NCBI GenBank assembly: GCA_016617855.1
Contig: JAECUM010000794.1
Coordinates: forward strand, 1-64,000
From: Megalonaias nervosa
Taxonomy: Eukaryota > Mollusca > Bivalvia > Unionida > Unionidae
Direction: 5' to 3'
Length of the DNA: 64,000 nt
This document shows positions 1 through 10,260 of this stretch, piece by piece. Below the pieces are notes generated by a model, which did no database searches, was not told where the DNA came from, and worked only from the letters and a program-made list of their open reading frames with translations. Position 1 is the stretch's first letter, and every line of letters begins with the position of its first letter. The translations under genes and the position numbers were made by a program.

Positions 1-2
1 CG

Positions 3-182
3 ACTCTCACAGTCTGCAGTTATGCATCAACTCGGGAAATGACTGATGACAACTGGTTTCTTGCCCAAGCTATCATACCTATTTTGAAACCATTTCAGTT
101 GGTAACAAGCATGTCATCTGGGCAGGCATATCGTTCACTTTCATCTGTATATCCACATTTTAAGAAACATTATGGCTTCCAA
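3..182 (+). pseudogene. hAT-type transposase fragment (C-terminal part)
   Basis: An open stretch of 59 codons enters from the window edge and ends at a TGA at about 180-182. It reads like the region of hAT/ZBED transposases before the dimerisation domain: a (T/S)xDDxW segment, then an ILKPF block followed by T.MSSG and SSVYP. In hAT proteins the same order occurs as W....L..iLkPf...T..lS......s.v.P. No domain beyond this is visible and the reading frame stops, so it is a decayed scrap or the end of an element lying mostly outside the window. It sits on the strand opposite to the phosphatase gene, in its intron after exon 6. Family assignment is by motif only. Confidence 0.45.
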
Positions 183-535
183 TGAACAGTTCAGGTACAT
201 TTGAAACAATTTTAGTTGTGACAACTTAAATTTTTTAAAATTGCTTTTTAGTCTTCAGAAGCATTACTAATTGTTTTCTTTTATTTCACAGTTTCTTAAA
301 CTGTTTGTTCCTTTTATTTTTTCATATATTTATACAAGTAAATACTAAATGCGCAGCTCTTTCATTTACACTTCAGTCACTGAAAAAATACACTTTTGCA
401 TACTGTTCATACCTTCATCAAGCTACAACAAAGCAGTTAAGGTTTGTACATGTTTACTGTAATACAATTTCTGTGGGGTACCCAGATATCAGCTCTTTAG
501 GACTGACAGGTACCCGGTAGGTTTCCAAAATTTTG
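183..535. other. AT-rich intronic DNA, nothing recognised
   Basis: Intron sequence between the hAT scrap and the minisatellite. A 71-codon open frame here has no recognisable domain and no coding character. Confidence 0.5.
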
Positions 536-1345
536 ACATCTTTAATACCACCTTAGAGTGAGACTGCCTTATAATGAAGTACATGATAGATTACTCCCTC
601 AATATAATACTGTACACAGGAGCCAACAGTATACCACCTTAGCATGAGATTGCCTTACAATGAGGTACATGACAGAGTACTCCCTCAATAGTGCGCCAAT
701 GTATACCACCTTAGTGACTGCCATATAATGAAGTACATGATAGAGTACTCCCTCAACACTGTACATAGGAGCCAATAGTATACCACCTTAGAGTGAGACT
801 GCCTTATAATAAGGTACATGATAGAGTACTCCCTCAATATAATACTGTACAGAGGAACCAATAGTACCACCTTAGAGTGAGACTGCATTATAATGAAGCA
901 CATGATAGAGTACTCCCTCAACACTGTACACAGGAACCAATAGTATACCACCTTAGAGACTGCATTATAATGAGGTACATAATAGAGTACTCCCTCAACA
1001 TAATACTGTAAACAGGAACCAATAGTATACCACCTTAGAGTGAGACTGCCTTATAATGAGGTACATGATAGAATATTCCCTCAATATAATACTCTGCATA
1101 GGAGCCAAGAGTATACAACCTTAGAGTGAGACTGCCTTATAATGAAGTACATGATAGAGTACCCCCTCAATATAATATTGTACACAGGAGCTAATAGTAT
1201 ACCACCTTAGAGTGAGACTGCCTTATAATGAGGTGCATGATAGAATACTCCCTCAACACTGTACATACGAGCCAATAGTATACCACCTTGGAGTGAGACT
1301 GCCTCATAATGAGGTACATGATAGAGTATTCCTCAGTATAATACT
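536..1345. repeat. Minisatellite, about 82-bp unit, about 10 copies
   Basis: Each unit contains ACCACCTTAGAGTGAGACTG, then TATAATGA(A/G)GTACATGATAG and ACTCCCTCAA, ending in GTACACAGGAGCCAATAGTAT-like text. Units begin near 546, 639, 702, 782, 858, 948, 1030, 1110, 1203 and 1288. Unit length varies from about 60 to 93 bp because an internal ATAATACTGTA segment and the GAGTGAG box are sometimes missing. It lies in the intron after exon 6 of the phosphatase gene. The long antisense open frames across it come from unit periodicity, not coding. Confidence 0.9.
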
Positions 1346-1529
1346 GTACATAAGAGGAAATATTATATGCATCATCTATGGTGTCATACATATGAAGTAT
1401 ATACATCATCTGACTACGGTGTCATATAAACTATACTGACAAATTGGATGAATTTTATTCTACAATGGGAGAATTCAAGTTATTACACTAATGATCTATT
1501 TATCATAATCTGCAAAATTAAAATCTCAC

Positions 1530-1646
1530 CTCGAACTCATCCCAGAATCCACCTTTCTTTTGGTTTTGCTCCAACTCTGTGTCTTTCTGCAGCTGTTTCA
1601 CACGGTTATCAATACCACTGGCAGCAATCCGTGTGGCATAAAATGG
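1530..1646 (-). CDS. PTPN11-like: PTPN11-like exon: C-SH2/PTP linker and start of PTP domain
   Basis: 117 bp (39 codons, phase 0 at both ends). The acceptor is TTTATTTCAATAG and the donor is GAG|GTGAGA. The protein begins PFYATRIAASG and ends KKGGFWDEFE. The first part matches the helical linker after the C-SH2 domain (human starts PLNTTRINAAEI, fly PFNATRITAAGI). The GFW(D/E)EFE motif is the hallmark start of the catalytic PTP domain of SHP2/corkscrew. The exon is one codon longer than my recollection of human exon 6. It follows the C-SH2 exon at 2213-2097. The next exon, carrying the body of the phosphatase domain, would lie below position 1, outside the window. Confidence 0.93.
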
Positions 1647-2096
1647 CTATTGAAATAAAGGTCATTAAATATAAACTTTTGTTCACAATTCTGTCAAACA
1701 AATACTCCACAAACAAGGAAACACTTAGCTTTTGTTGCGAGTCCATTACAAAAATTGCATACAAATCTCTGTATTGTACATTATAAAAGACGTCAGCAAC
1801 ATGCCAAGGAAAGATGGTTCAAATCTAGAACAATATTAAGTTCATTGAAAACGAGTTGATCAGAGATCAGAGGTAATACATATTCAAAGAAGTGTGAGAC
1901 CTTTCAATCTTGACAGCTACATATACACACACACAGAGAAATACAAGACTTTTTAATCTCGATAGAGAAAGATTATTTCTTTTTTGTTATGAATACCTAT
2001 TTTCACTGCATACAGGGACTGTTGTACTGACCTTGCAAGGAATTAAACTGTTAAGAAAGAGAGAGAGTGAGAGTAAGAGAGAAAGTAAAACCTTAC
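1647..2096 (-). other. Intron between C-SH2 exon and linker exon
   Basis: 450-bp intron with GTAAGG donor and TTTCAATAG acceptor (minus strand). It holds a short purine-rich tract near 2050-2090 and a short CA run near 1921-1935. No other coding signal is visible. Confidence 0.8.
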
Positions 2097-2213
2097 ATGT
2101 TTGACATGTAGAACTGTTCCTGATGTTTCCACCATAGGATTTTTTCTGTAATGTTCAACAAGGTCTACTAGACTTTCAAATTGCTGACCGCCACCAACAT
2201 CAAATTTTCCATC
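2097..2213 (-). CDS. PTPN11-like: PTPN11-like exon: second half of C-SH2
   Basis: 117 bp, 39 codons, phase 0 at both ends; acceptor GCTTTTCAG, donor CAT|GTAAGG. The peptide starts [15 protein letters not shown], continues [15 protein letters not shown] and ends [14 protein letters not shown], (D/V)LVEHY(K/R)KNPMVET and GTVL are diagnostic of the C-terminal SH2 domain of SHP2 and corkscrew. It covers the betaD strand, helix B and the end of the domain. The length equals the human exon as I remember it (117 bp). It is separated from the microexon by a 109-bp intron. Confidence 0.95.
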
Positions 2214-2322
2214 CTGAAAAGCATAGCAAGTTAACAACGGTAACAAATGAAATGCTAGAATATCATAATAACAGCAACATCATCATCTTCCACAATGACT
2301 TTTGATTCTTTTTTACCCTTAC

Positions 2323-2343
2323 CTGATCTCTGATCTTCTGTCC
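2323..2343 (-). CDS. PTPN11-like: 21-nt in-frame microexon inside C-SH2
   Basis: A candidate microexon encoding GQKIRDQ, phase 0 on both sides. It is bounded by a strong acceptor (pyrimidine-rich CTTTAACTTCTTTCAG) and a near-consensus donor (CAG|GTAAGG). The exon before it (3534-3372) ends in phase 0 after ...KIRRN and the exon after it (2213-2097) starts in phase 0 with DGKFDVGGG. Inclusion therefore adds seven residues and skipping leaves the frame intact. Without it, the run from THVxIR to DVGGG has exactly the human length, so the insertion falls in the loop between strands betaC and betaD of C-SH2. Inference: an alternatively spliced cassette. The sequence shows only the splice signals and frame; transcripts are needed to prove use. 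Confidence 0.72.
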
Positions 2344-3371
2344 CTGAAAGAAGTTAAAGGCACTTTATGCATCAAAACCTCTTAAACTCAAACATGTAAC
2401 TATATTTTGAAAATTCAAAATCAAATACCTGAGCTAGCAAGCAACAACAGAAACCAAAACTATTACTGACAATATTAAGATTCAAAATTTTCATGTAAAA
2501 TTGTCTCACTAAATGGCACTTTGAGTGCTGACAAATATCAATAAAATTAATAATGAAAAAGAAGCCAATATGCCCTATCACACCTTTAAGGTACACAAAA
2601 GTAACAAACAAATATGTTTATGGCAAGCACCCAAATGAACCATACTGCAACCTATGAATATTCTGGTCAGAACTCGATTAATTTAACACACAATCAGTTC
2701 AGTTACAATTCAATTACTTAGTTGTTTTCTGTCATCAAGTGGTGGCAGAAAATTACCAGGTCTTTCCCAATTTTAATCAATATTTGCAAAATTCACGGAC
2801 TTTTAGTGGTGGTGTAAAATGTTGAAAGATCAATTCTTGTGCAAGTTAGCCTAACATCATAGAACAGAATATAGTGTTTCTACTGCTGAATACTGGGATC
2901 CACAGAATCCAGTATTACAAAAGCTATAAATTATTTATTATATAAAAGCCACCCTTTTAAAAAGGTCAAGTTTAACTGCTATTTCAGAATTTAATACAAA
3001 CAATATCATACAAATCTTCAAGCAAAACACGTATGAATAAATGGAATAAGATCTTTAGTCCTGGCACACTGTTACAGCATATGAGTGCAAATTTGTGAAA
3101 GAGACCTCAGCTATGAATGAACTCTTAACAGTAATTACGGTCCAACAGATCCATCACGAGTGTTCATGTTAAATTCATTCTAAATGTGCAAAATATATCA
3201 TACAACTGTATACACTGAGTTTCAAAGCAACAGCTGTATAAAAAATGGACTTTAATATGCATGTAAAACAATAATGTTGATTTCTACAAGGATGACTACA
3301 ACATTAATAGTAAGACTACCTTGTCTATAGTTTATAGGCAGGAAAAAATATCATTAATTAGCAAATCTCAC

Positions 3372-3534
3372 ATTTCTGCGTATTTTAACATGGGTGACTC
3401 TGTCCTCACTTCTAACAGACAGAACAAAGTCTCCAGGTTTACTTTGGCTCTCTCTCACTAGGTAGCTTCCCAACTTTCCTTTCTCCATCAACTGTTTCTC
3501 TGCTTCCTTGCCAGATATGTGACCATGGAACCAC
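3372..3534 (-). CDS. PTPN11-like: PTPN11-like exon: first half of C-SH2
   Basis: 163 bp (1 + 54 codons). The acceptor ATTTACCATTGCAG precedes a single G that completes AGG (Arg) with the previous exon; the donor is AAT|GTGAGA, phase 0. The peptide starts [15 protein letters not shown], contains [15 protein letters not shown] and VLSVR, and ends [14 protein letters not shown] carries the phosphotyrosine-binding arginine of SH2 domains; WFHGH(I/L)SGKEAEK is the SHP2 C-SH2 signature. Compared with human SHP2 the loop between VLSVR and VTHV is ten residues shorter (SEDR only), as in fly corkscrew, which accounts for the 30-bp difference from the human exon as I remember it (193 bp). Confidence 0.95.
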
Positions 3535-3753
3535 CTGCAATGGTAAATTTAAACTTTCTCTTTCTGCAATCTGATTATATGACAGCCTAAGGATTGTTCC
3601 AGAAATAAAAATAGGGAAGTACAGGGAAGACAGATCAGAAGTCATCGCTTACAAAGAATGCATCACCTGTAAAATTTTTACTGTACTAGTCAACACAGAT
3701 CACTAACTATAGTTATGTCCAGATTATGCCACAACACACACACACATACCAAA

Positions 3754-3960
3754 TGTACTTGCTAATAAGTTGAGTCCAACTGCAAACTGCACAGGACTAG
3801 ATCTGCTGTCACATAATTCACCAGCAGATCTGGGTCTGTGCAATTTGTTAGGAATAATCAGTAGAACAAACAACATATAGCCTGGTCTGCTGGCATATTA
3901 TTTCATGGCAGATTGGGATTTTTGTTGTTTGTAGTTTGACTCAACTTATAAGCAAGCACA
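3754..3960. mobile_element. MITE with about 30-bp terminal inverted repeats
   Basis: The left end TGTACTTGCTAATAAGTTGA is the inverted counterpart of the right end, which read on the minus strand is TGTGCTTGCTTATAAGTTGA. The match continues through GTC(C/A)AACT(G/A)CAAAC. The interior has a second inverted pair around AGATCTGCTG and CAGCAGATCT. No ORF. A related sequence starting at about 15547 shares the AACTGCAAACTGCACAG block. It lies in the 4.8-kb intron between the N-SH2 and C-SH2 exons of the phosphatase gene. Confidence 0.7.
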
Positions 3961-4689
3961 GATCGTATATATGGAAAAATAAGTGCTTTCTGCCCCACTC
4001 ACCTGCCCCCAATCCTTTTTTGGTGGGGTATTGCCTTTTATCAAAGTACCCTGCTTATACATGAGGTACATAAAGCACATGGTGGATGATAATCTACAAC
4101 AGCAAACACACTGTTCACAGCCTATCTTACACATCAAAAGGGAAACTGTTGAATATAAGGAACTAATACAATGAATTTCCGATAATTACCATTAACTTCA
4201 TCCTCAACAGAGCAGTGAATTAAAATGAATAGATTAGGTGTGTCAAATCTGTAGTGAACTAAAATTACCTGATTAGGTGTGTTGGATCTGTAGTGAATTA
4301 AAATGAATAGATGTGTTGAATCTTATATCTGAAATAATTAACAATATCTTTCTTACTTATTATTAAGAGTACAACAATACAACCTTTCCTCCATAAAGCT
4401 GTATTACACCATCTTGGTGTTACAACATTATTTATATAAATACAGTCTCGTCCAATCAGACCTCTCATAGACTATGAACGAAGGTGCAGCAAAATCCTTT
4501 GTCAATTTCTGTTACCAAAAGTCTTTCTTGAGATACTCGCAATACTTTATGCAATCACCTAAACTAAAACTGCTTAAAATTCTATTATTCAATATTAATT
4601 AGACACTGAATGCTGCATGCATCACAACTGACCGATCAAGCTATCTATGTGTACACGAAAACTATCTTCTCAAATCACAAGTGTTAACA

Positions 4690-4990
4690 AGATTCAACAA
4701 GATTGCATTTGCAGGGATACCGTATGTCTCAAGGGCACCATATTCATTTAGGCCCAAGTTAACATCATATGAAGTCTTTAGTGTAAAACCCATGACAATA
4801 CGTTTATTCTGGTGTAGCAATAAAAAGATTTTCAAAATGGTTGTAATGGTGGTCATATTGGATGTCCACTAGGTACCATTTTCATTTAAAACAAACTACA
4901 CTTTGGGAAGAATGTACTGGTACTCCTCACAATCATTTAGGTGGAGTAGCAATAAGTAATTTTTGCTAACGGACACCTGAACCAATGCAC
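4690..4990 (+). repeat. Single degenerate unit of the 'ATGGC..CCATATTGGATGTC' array family
   Basis: It contains GATTTTCAAAATGG, then TGGTCATATTGGATGTCCA and CCATTTTCATTTA, ending with GGTGGAGTAGCAATAAGTAA. The same order of blocks makes up the larger arrays at 15.7, 36.9 and 39.4 kb, in the same orientation and with a similar right end. Confidence 0.6.
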
Positions 4991-6278
4991 AAATCCTTCT
5001 AGTATATAACCAGTAGAGTTAAAAACAGTATCAACAGCGTAGGTGTTAATATAAACAATGTGGTACCACAAAATTCTATCCCACAAAATCTTTATTTGCT
5101 CCCAAACCACACAATTTTATCCCACAAATATTTCTGATTTTTCAATATTTCTCATTATTGTCAAATGAAATTATTGTTTAACAAAAAAAAACAACAAAAA
5201 ACCCAAACAAATCTTTAACTTAAAGAAAGACAACTATTTTCGACTCCCCATGGAATCAGAGTCATCCTGAGATGTCACATTCTCCAGGTCCCTTCCTTGT
5301 GTAAAGACTCCAGCAAAAATAATCAATCCCTATGGCTCATAATTAACACTAATCTGCTAATCTGCTATTCTGAGGTTAGTGATTTCGCCAACTGATTACT
5401 AATACCCAGCACTTACTAATCCTCTGGAGTAGTCACAATTACTGCTGGTCACTATCATAATAACTAGGAAGTCATCATGAATCAGCATTCCCCTGTAAAG
5501 GTTAACTAACTCTCTCATTGTTTTAATTGAGGACTTGCCAACTTCCAACACCTAAATTTGTACACAACACAAAAGGATAGGTGTTAAATCACTTGTTCAC
5601 TCGTCAAGCAAATTAGTGTAATTACTGTAAAAAAAAGTCTTCACACACATGGAACTAGCCTGGTGTAGTGCCCCCAAGTACTGATTTCATTACTGATGAT
5701 AACAAAAGGTATAGGGTCTAAGACTATTACTGACTAATCAGAAAAGGTCAAGTCACTGACTCAATGAATATTCCAGAATTATACCCAACAATGTTTTTAA
5801 TATTTATATTGTTGTTAATTAACATAGAATGCATTGAGTGGAGACAACTGTAAACATGTAGAAGTATTTGCAAGGTGTGCAGCCACCACTGAAACATCAG
5901 GAATTAGATGACAAGAGAGCATGATCACAAATATGATAAGAGATGGTGCACAGAAAGTGCCAGAAATTCTGGGAAAATGAACAAAAATGGCTTAAGTATG
6001 GTCAAGAAGATGCTGTGATGTTGTATGCTTTCTGTACTGGGTATAAAGAGAAATGTGAAAGTGTGTGGGGTATTTCATTTGCAAGTCTTGCTGGTAAAAT
6101 ACAGTTGTCACTGAATTGATGTTAACAAATAATAAATGTTGAATTAGAAACCCAGCTGGCTTCTGTTTCACTTCAACAGGATCATTAACATTTAAACAGA
6201 TCAGTAAAAATGTTACTTTGGCGATCCTGTTGGTTAGTGGAAAAAAAATCCATATTTTAAGCCCTGCCATCACTCTCA
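4991..6278. other. Intronic AT-rich DNA, nothing recognised
   Basis: Intron of the phosphatase gene between its C-SH2 and N-SH2 exons. No open frame with domain character, no splice-bounded exon and no clear repeat was seen. Confidence 0.5.
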
Positions 6279-6347
<69 letters not shown>

Positions 6348-6348
6348 T
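6279..6348. repeat. (AT)n(AG)n microsatellite
   Basis: A short AT run passes into about 25 AG dinucleotides. The minus-strand open frame across it reads poly Ser-Leu and is an artefact. Confidence 0.97.
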
Positions 6349-6479
6349 GTACTGCTTCTGCTGCACATTTTTTTTCCCCGTCTTTCCATAAAAAATGCTG
6401 AATGTGGAAAATTTTAAATATAAATAGACACCTCTATGCAAATTATCTATATCAGGTACGGTAAAACTACATCATTCTT

Positions 6480-7560
6480 GTAACGCTTGAGAGTTATGCT
6501 CCAGAAACGAAACCATTTATGGATTGACAGGCAGACAGACCCTTTGCTATATCCCCCTTGTACTACACATCGAGGGGATAAAAGCCCCAAAAGATTTTTG
6601 TTATCCAGAGCCCATGCACCAACAAAATGTCAGCAAGGACAGAAAAAGATTTCTTACACAGGAAGTTTGTATATAAAAAATATATATAGAGATGTGAAAG
6701 TCATGACAAGTTTTCGTAAATGAACTGATAAATGGATAAGATGTCAAAAAACTAAAAAACTGTGGAACATCTACATCATTAGACCAGTAAGTTTGTCAAC
6801 TTTTATACAGATCTCTTCAATGATTTTGAAGTTTACCCTTGGAAACAAAAGTGTGGATAATGGATGGATGGACAGAAAATGGGCAAAAGTATTAAAACAT
6901 TAAAATAAAAAAAAATACTGAGTATCAAAATGCACATCTGGACCACTACTCATTAAAGTGCCACAAGTTTCAAATAGATAGACTGACCAGCCTGGAGTTT
7001 TGCGGTGGAAATATACATGTGGAAAACAGATGGCTGAATGGAGAGACAAAATAGCACAAACCATGAAATAATGAAACTGAAGAACTGCGAACAGCAAAAG
7101 GCACAGGTGGTCAATATGTTTACCAAGTTTATATAGATATGTTGTATAGTTCAATATATGCTCCAGATATGAAAGTGTGGATAATATATCAATGGATGGA
7201 CAGGAAAATGGACAAACACATCCGAAAGATATTGAAACTGAAGAATTGTGAAGTAAAAGACACAGCTGAACCACCAGTCCAATATGTCTACCAAGTTTCA
7301 GATATGTCTTGAACAGTTTCAGTTGTGGAGTATTTGCCCTCCAAACAAATGAGTGAATAATGGATTGACAGAAAAATGAACAAACACATACCTATAATCA
7401 ATACTAAAACCAAAGATTTGTGAATAACAAACACTAATCTAGTAAGTGTACATTTTTAGAGTATACCCACAGAAATGAAAGTTTTTACAGTCAGACAGAT
7501 GTACAGACAGACAGATATACATAGCAATAGTTATACACCTCCCACCAACACCTCGGTTCT
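6480..7560 (-). repeat. Degenerate tandem array, about 170-bp unit
   Basis: Repeating blocks are GACCAGTAAGTTTGT(C)AA..TTTATA(C/T)AGAT, GAAA(C/T)..AAGTGTGGATAATGGATGG, then a run of GACAG(A/G)-type text, recurring near 6500, 6780, 6950, 7100, 7270 and 7440. The family carries GACAGACAGA tracts near 6526 and 7490-7520. No coding frame survives. Confidence 0.6.
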
Positions 7561-7803
7561 CATTACCAGGGGAGTGAAAAGAAGAATCATACCAGAGCTT
7601 CAGATATATTAAGAAATGTTCAAGCCATGTTGAATACAAGTCAAAATCAGAGACAAGTTTTCCATGTGTTAAGATTTTGAGAGTTAGTGGTAAATTTATA
7701 CTCATTTATTAAAACATGCATGTGGAATACCTCCGGTGGGTTTTATATTGTCACTACTGTGAAGATGTAACATGGCAAGTTGTGTGACACATGACATAAG
7801 AGT

Positions 7804-8121
7804 ATGTGTGTAATTTGAATTTTTAACGTAGCTTTAACAATTTTTCAGTCCTAGCGCTATGATGTCTGCAGTGTGGTAGTTTATTGTGATGTCTAGCACT
7901 GGGGCATCTTGCCGAAGACATGAAGCATGATGTCCCACCTGGTCAAATTATCCTGACACCTGGCCAACCAGTCCTTACACTAACTTCATAATGCTGACTG
8001 CCAAGTGAGGCAGCTGCTAGTACCATTTGTATAAGTCTTTGGTATGACTCTGTTGGGGTTCGAACCCATGGTCTCCTGCATCCGAGGCAGACGATCTAAC
8101 CACTTAGGCCAATGGAGTGGG
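7804..8121 (-). mobile_element. tRNA-derived SINE, family 1, copy 1
   Basis: Read on the minus strand it starts with a tRNA-like head: an A-box-like TGGCCTAAGTGGTTAGATC and a B box GGGTTCGAACCC. A conserved body follows (ATGCCCCAGTGCTAGACATC) and then the shared tail AAAATTCAAATTAC. Seven more copies occur in the window. No clear target duplication was found for this copy. Confidence 0.85.
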
Positions 8122-8626
8122 CCATGTTGTAATAATAATTTGATGTATTCTGTGTGAGCACCAGACAATTGCATGATTGAGTACCATAAAAACTAAGAGT
8201 TGTCTCAAAATAGAGTCTTTTTATATAAATTCCCAGGCATTAATAATCGTAATGTCAATATTGTAAAAATATCTTCTGAAGATCGGTGTGTCAAAAGGTA
8301 GATATACTGTATATACTTTATGTATTAGGTTGAAACATCTGGGCTTATTTACAACTGAGTTTTGTTTTATGACCCAAATTATTTTGATACCATAAAAATC
8401 AATGATCACCTATATAAAATACTGCCTCAATAAAACCTAGTACCTATTAAAACTAAGGTAGGTAATAGGATTACATGAAAACAGTGTAAATCCCAATGTA
8501 CTGACTCATTATGAGGCAGCATATCTGGGTCTCTGCCAATGACTGATCACAATCATCTGCAATAATGTTAACTACGACATACCTGTCTGGAATAAGTTAA
8601 AAGTCAGAAAATTGTCATGGTAGTAC

Positions 8627-8821
8627 CTTTCTGTTGTAGGATCTTCAGAATTTATTGGATACTTCAACTCAATAACATCACCATTTTTCTCTTTTAATGT
8701 TCCTTGTTTTTCCACATAATACTGAACAAGTTCAGGCAATGTGGCAAATTTTTCACCTCCATAGAGATCATAGAAATCCCCTTGATTCTGAATCTTGATA
8801 TGTGTGACCTCTCCATTACGT
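8627..8821 (-). CDS. PTPN11-like: PTPN11-like exon: second half of N-SH2
   Basis: 195 bp (1 + 64 codons + 2), the same length as human exon 3 from memory. Acceptor CTTATTTCAG, donor GAAAG|GTACTA. The peptide begins [20 protein letters not shown], goes on through [16 protein letters not shown] and [13 protein letters not shown], and ends DPTTER, joining the next exon as ER-WFHGH. In SHP2 the D'E loop of N-SH2 plugs the catalytic cleft. Residues equivalent to human G60, D61, Y63, A72 and E76 are all present (GDFY, FATLPE), so basal autoinhibition should be conserved. The long minus-strand open frame extending into the flanking introns is not the exon; the splice sites set the limits. Confidence 0.96.
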
Positions 8822-9112
8822 CTGAAATAAGAAAAGAAAAAAATAATACATGCAATTGTATGTATATTAAATAAAGAAAGACAGCTGTTCTCCAAAGAAA
8901 AATAAAAAATAAAATAGAATGCTTCATCTGATATATGTAAATTAATAACTACAAGAATTATATATACTGATACATGCATTTTTAGGCACTGAATATCTTC
9001 TTCGATTAATTTATTTAACACCAATATTTCAAGTTTACACAACCTGAATAAAATAATTTTGAATAACAAGATGGCACCAACAAATGACCTTAAAAGGGTG
9101 GGTGGGTGGGTG

Positions 9113-9435
9113 CATGTGTGTGTATGTGATTTGGATTTTTAATGCAGCTTTAACAATTTCTCAGTCATATCGCTATGATGTCTGCAGTATGGCAGTTTAT
9201 AGTGAGGTCTAGCACTGGGGCATCTTGCTGCAGACATTTAGTATCATGTCCACCCAGTCACATTATCCTGACACCAGGCCAACCAGTCCTAGCACTAACC
9301 TCTTAATGCTGAGCACCTAGCGAGGCAGCTGTTACTACCATTTTTATAAGTCTTTGGTATGACTCAACCGGGGTTCAAACCCGCAACCTCCCACATCAGA
9401 GGTGGATGCTCTATTCACTAGGCCACCAGAGTGGT
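9113..9435 (-). mobile_element. tRNA-derived SINE, family 1, copy 2
   Basis: Full-length copy. The minus-strand head is CCACTCTGGTGGCCTAGTG with a B box GGGTTTGAACCCC. The tail reads AAAAATCCAAATCACATAC, next to a GTGG/GTGT-rich simple tract at 9098-9130. Confidence 0.88.
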
Positions 9436-9464
9436 CAAATAATTTGTAATAATAATTACTAAGA

Positions 9465-9660
9465 CTAAAGAATATGTTTCTTTGACAATAAGGCCTTCAC
9501 TTTTAAGAAATTTATTTGGCTGCCTCTCTCCATCACACCTTCCCCCCGCCCAACACATAGGAAAATGTGGTACCTTAAATGGGACGATTATTGATATATT
9601 TACCCAACTTAACTGCAATGCCTTTATCACTTCTGGGGATAAATTTGGAGGTAACTGTAA
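9465..9660 (-). repeat. Dispersed repeat shared with 25.28 and 26.36 kb
   Basis: GTTTCTTTGACAATAAGGCC, then TTTATTTGGC(T)GCCTCTC and CACATAGGAAAATG. The same blocks occur inverted at 25275-25383 and 26360-26462 inside the tandem duplication. No terminal repeats could be defined. Confidence 0.7.
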
Positions 9661-10019
9661 TGATACTTCCCAAATTAGCTAATTTTGGTGGACAAATATT
9701 GGGCTAGATATGAGAAGAACAGATCCTCAAAATTAAAGACTGGTGCAGTGATCAATATTTCATATTTGAACAATTAATGCAGTTTTAATTTTTCTTAATT
9801 CTCCTGTACATTTGGAAAGAAATTAAAATGAAATCCTTTTCTTTCCAGATCCTCAAACTATTGCATCCATTGCTGTTAGTGACAACATATCAATGAACTC
9901 TTGTGATATAAAGAATTTTATCATGATGTAATAAACAATCATGAGCTTGAGGGCAGTTAAAAATGTCCTAATTTACTTCCGAGATCTTTTTCTATCATGC
10001 AACGTAAAAGCCTAGGACA

Positions 10020-10260
10020 TTTCAATTCTTACAAAACTACAATTCACACCCAACTGGGCACAGTATAGGCCCAGATCAGGCAGCAACAATTACAATTCTT
10101 ACCAACTAGCCTGGCAAGGATGATAATGGGAAAACCTTTAAAATTCAAACGTTTGTTCTTTCTTACCATGTAATAACTGAGCAACTTGCAATAAATCTTG
10201 CCTAGCCCAAAATTTATTTTAGTTTCCTGGGTTTGTTGGGTTACAGAACTGTCATCCCCT
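10020..10260 (+). repeat. Dispersed repeat, partner at 42.1 kb
   Basis: It shares ordered blocks with 42121-42330: CAA(T)T(A/C)CAATT(C/T)TTACC, AACTAGCCTGGCAAG, a GGGAAAACCTTTAAAATT block, and a GGTTACAGAACTGTCAT-type end. Unclassified. Confidence 0.55.

Noticed and set aside
685..1439. Open frames on both strands across the 82-bp minisatellite
   Set aside because: The repeated peptide motif follows the DNA repeat period; no domain, and present on both strands.
1855..1882. Second copy of the microexon on the plus strand (GATCAGAGATCAGAGGTAATA)
   Set aside because: Chance match of an 11-bp string; wrong strand, no acceptor and no frame.
2043..2246. 67-codon minus-strand ORF read as a gene
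   Set aside because: It is the C-SH2 exon 2213-2097 read through into flanking introns; the splice sites define the real coding part.
8694..8927. Second minus-strand ORF overlapping the N-SH2 exon
   Set aside because: Out-of-frame shadow of the exon at 8821-8627.
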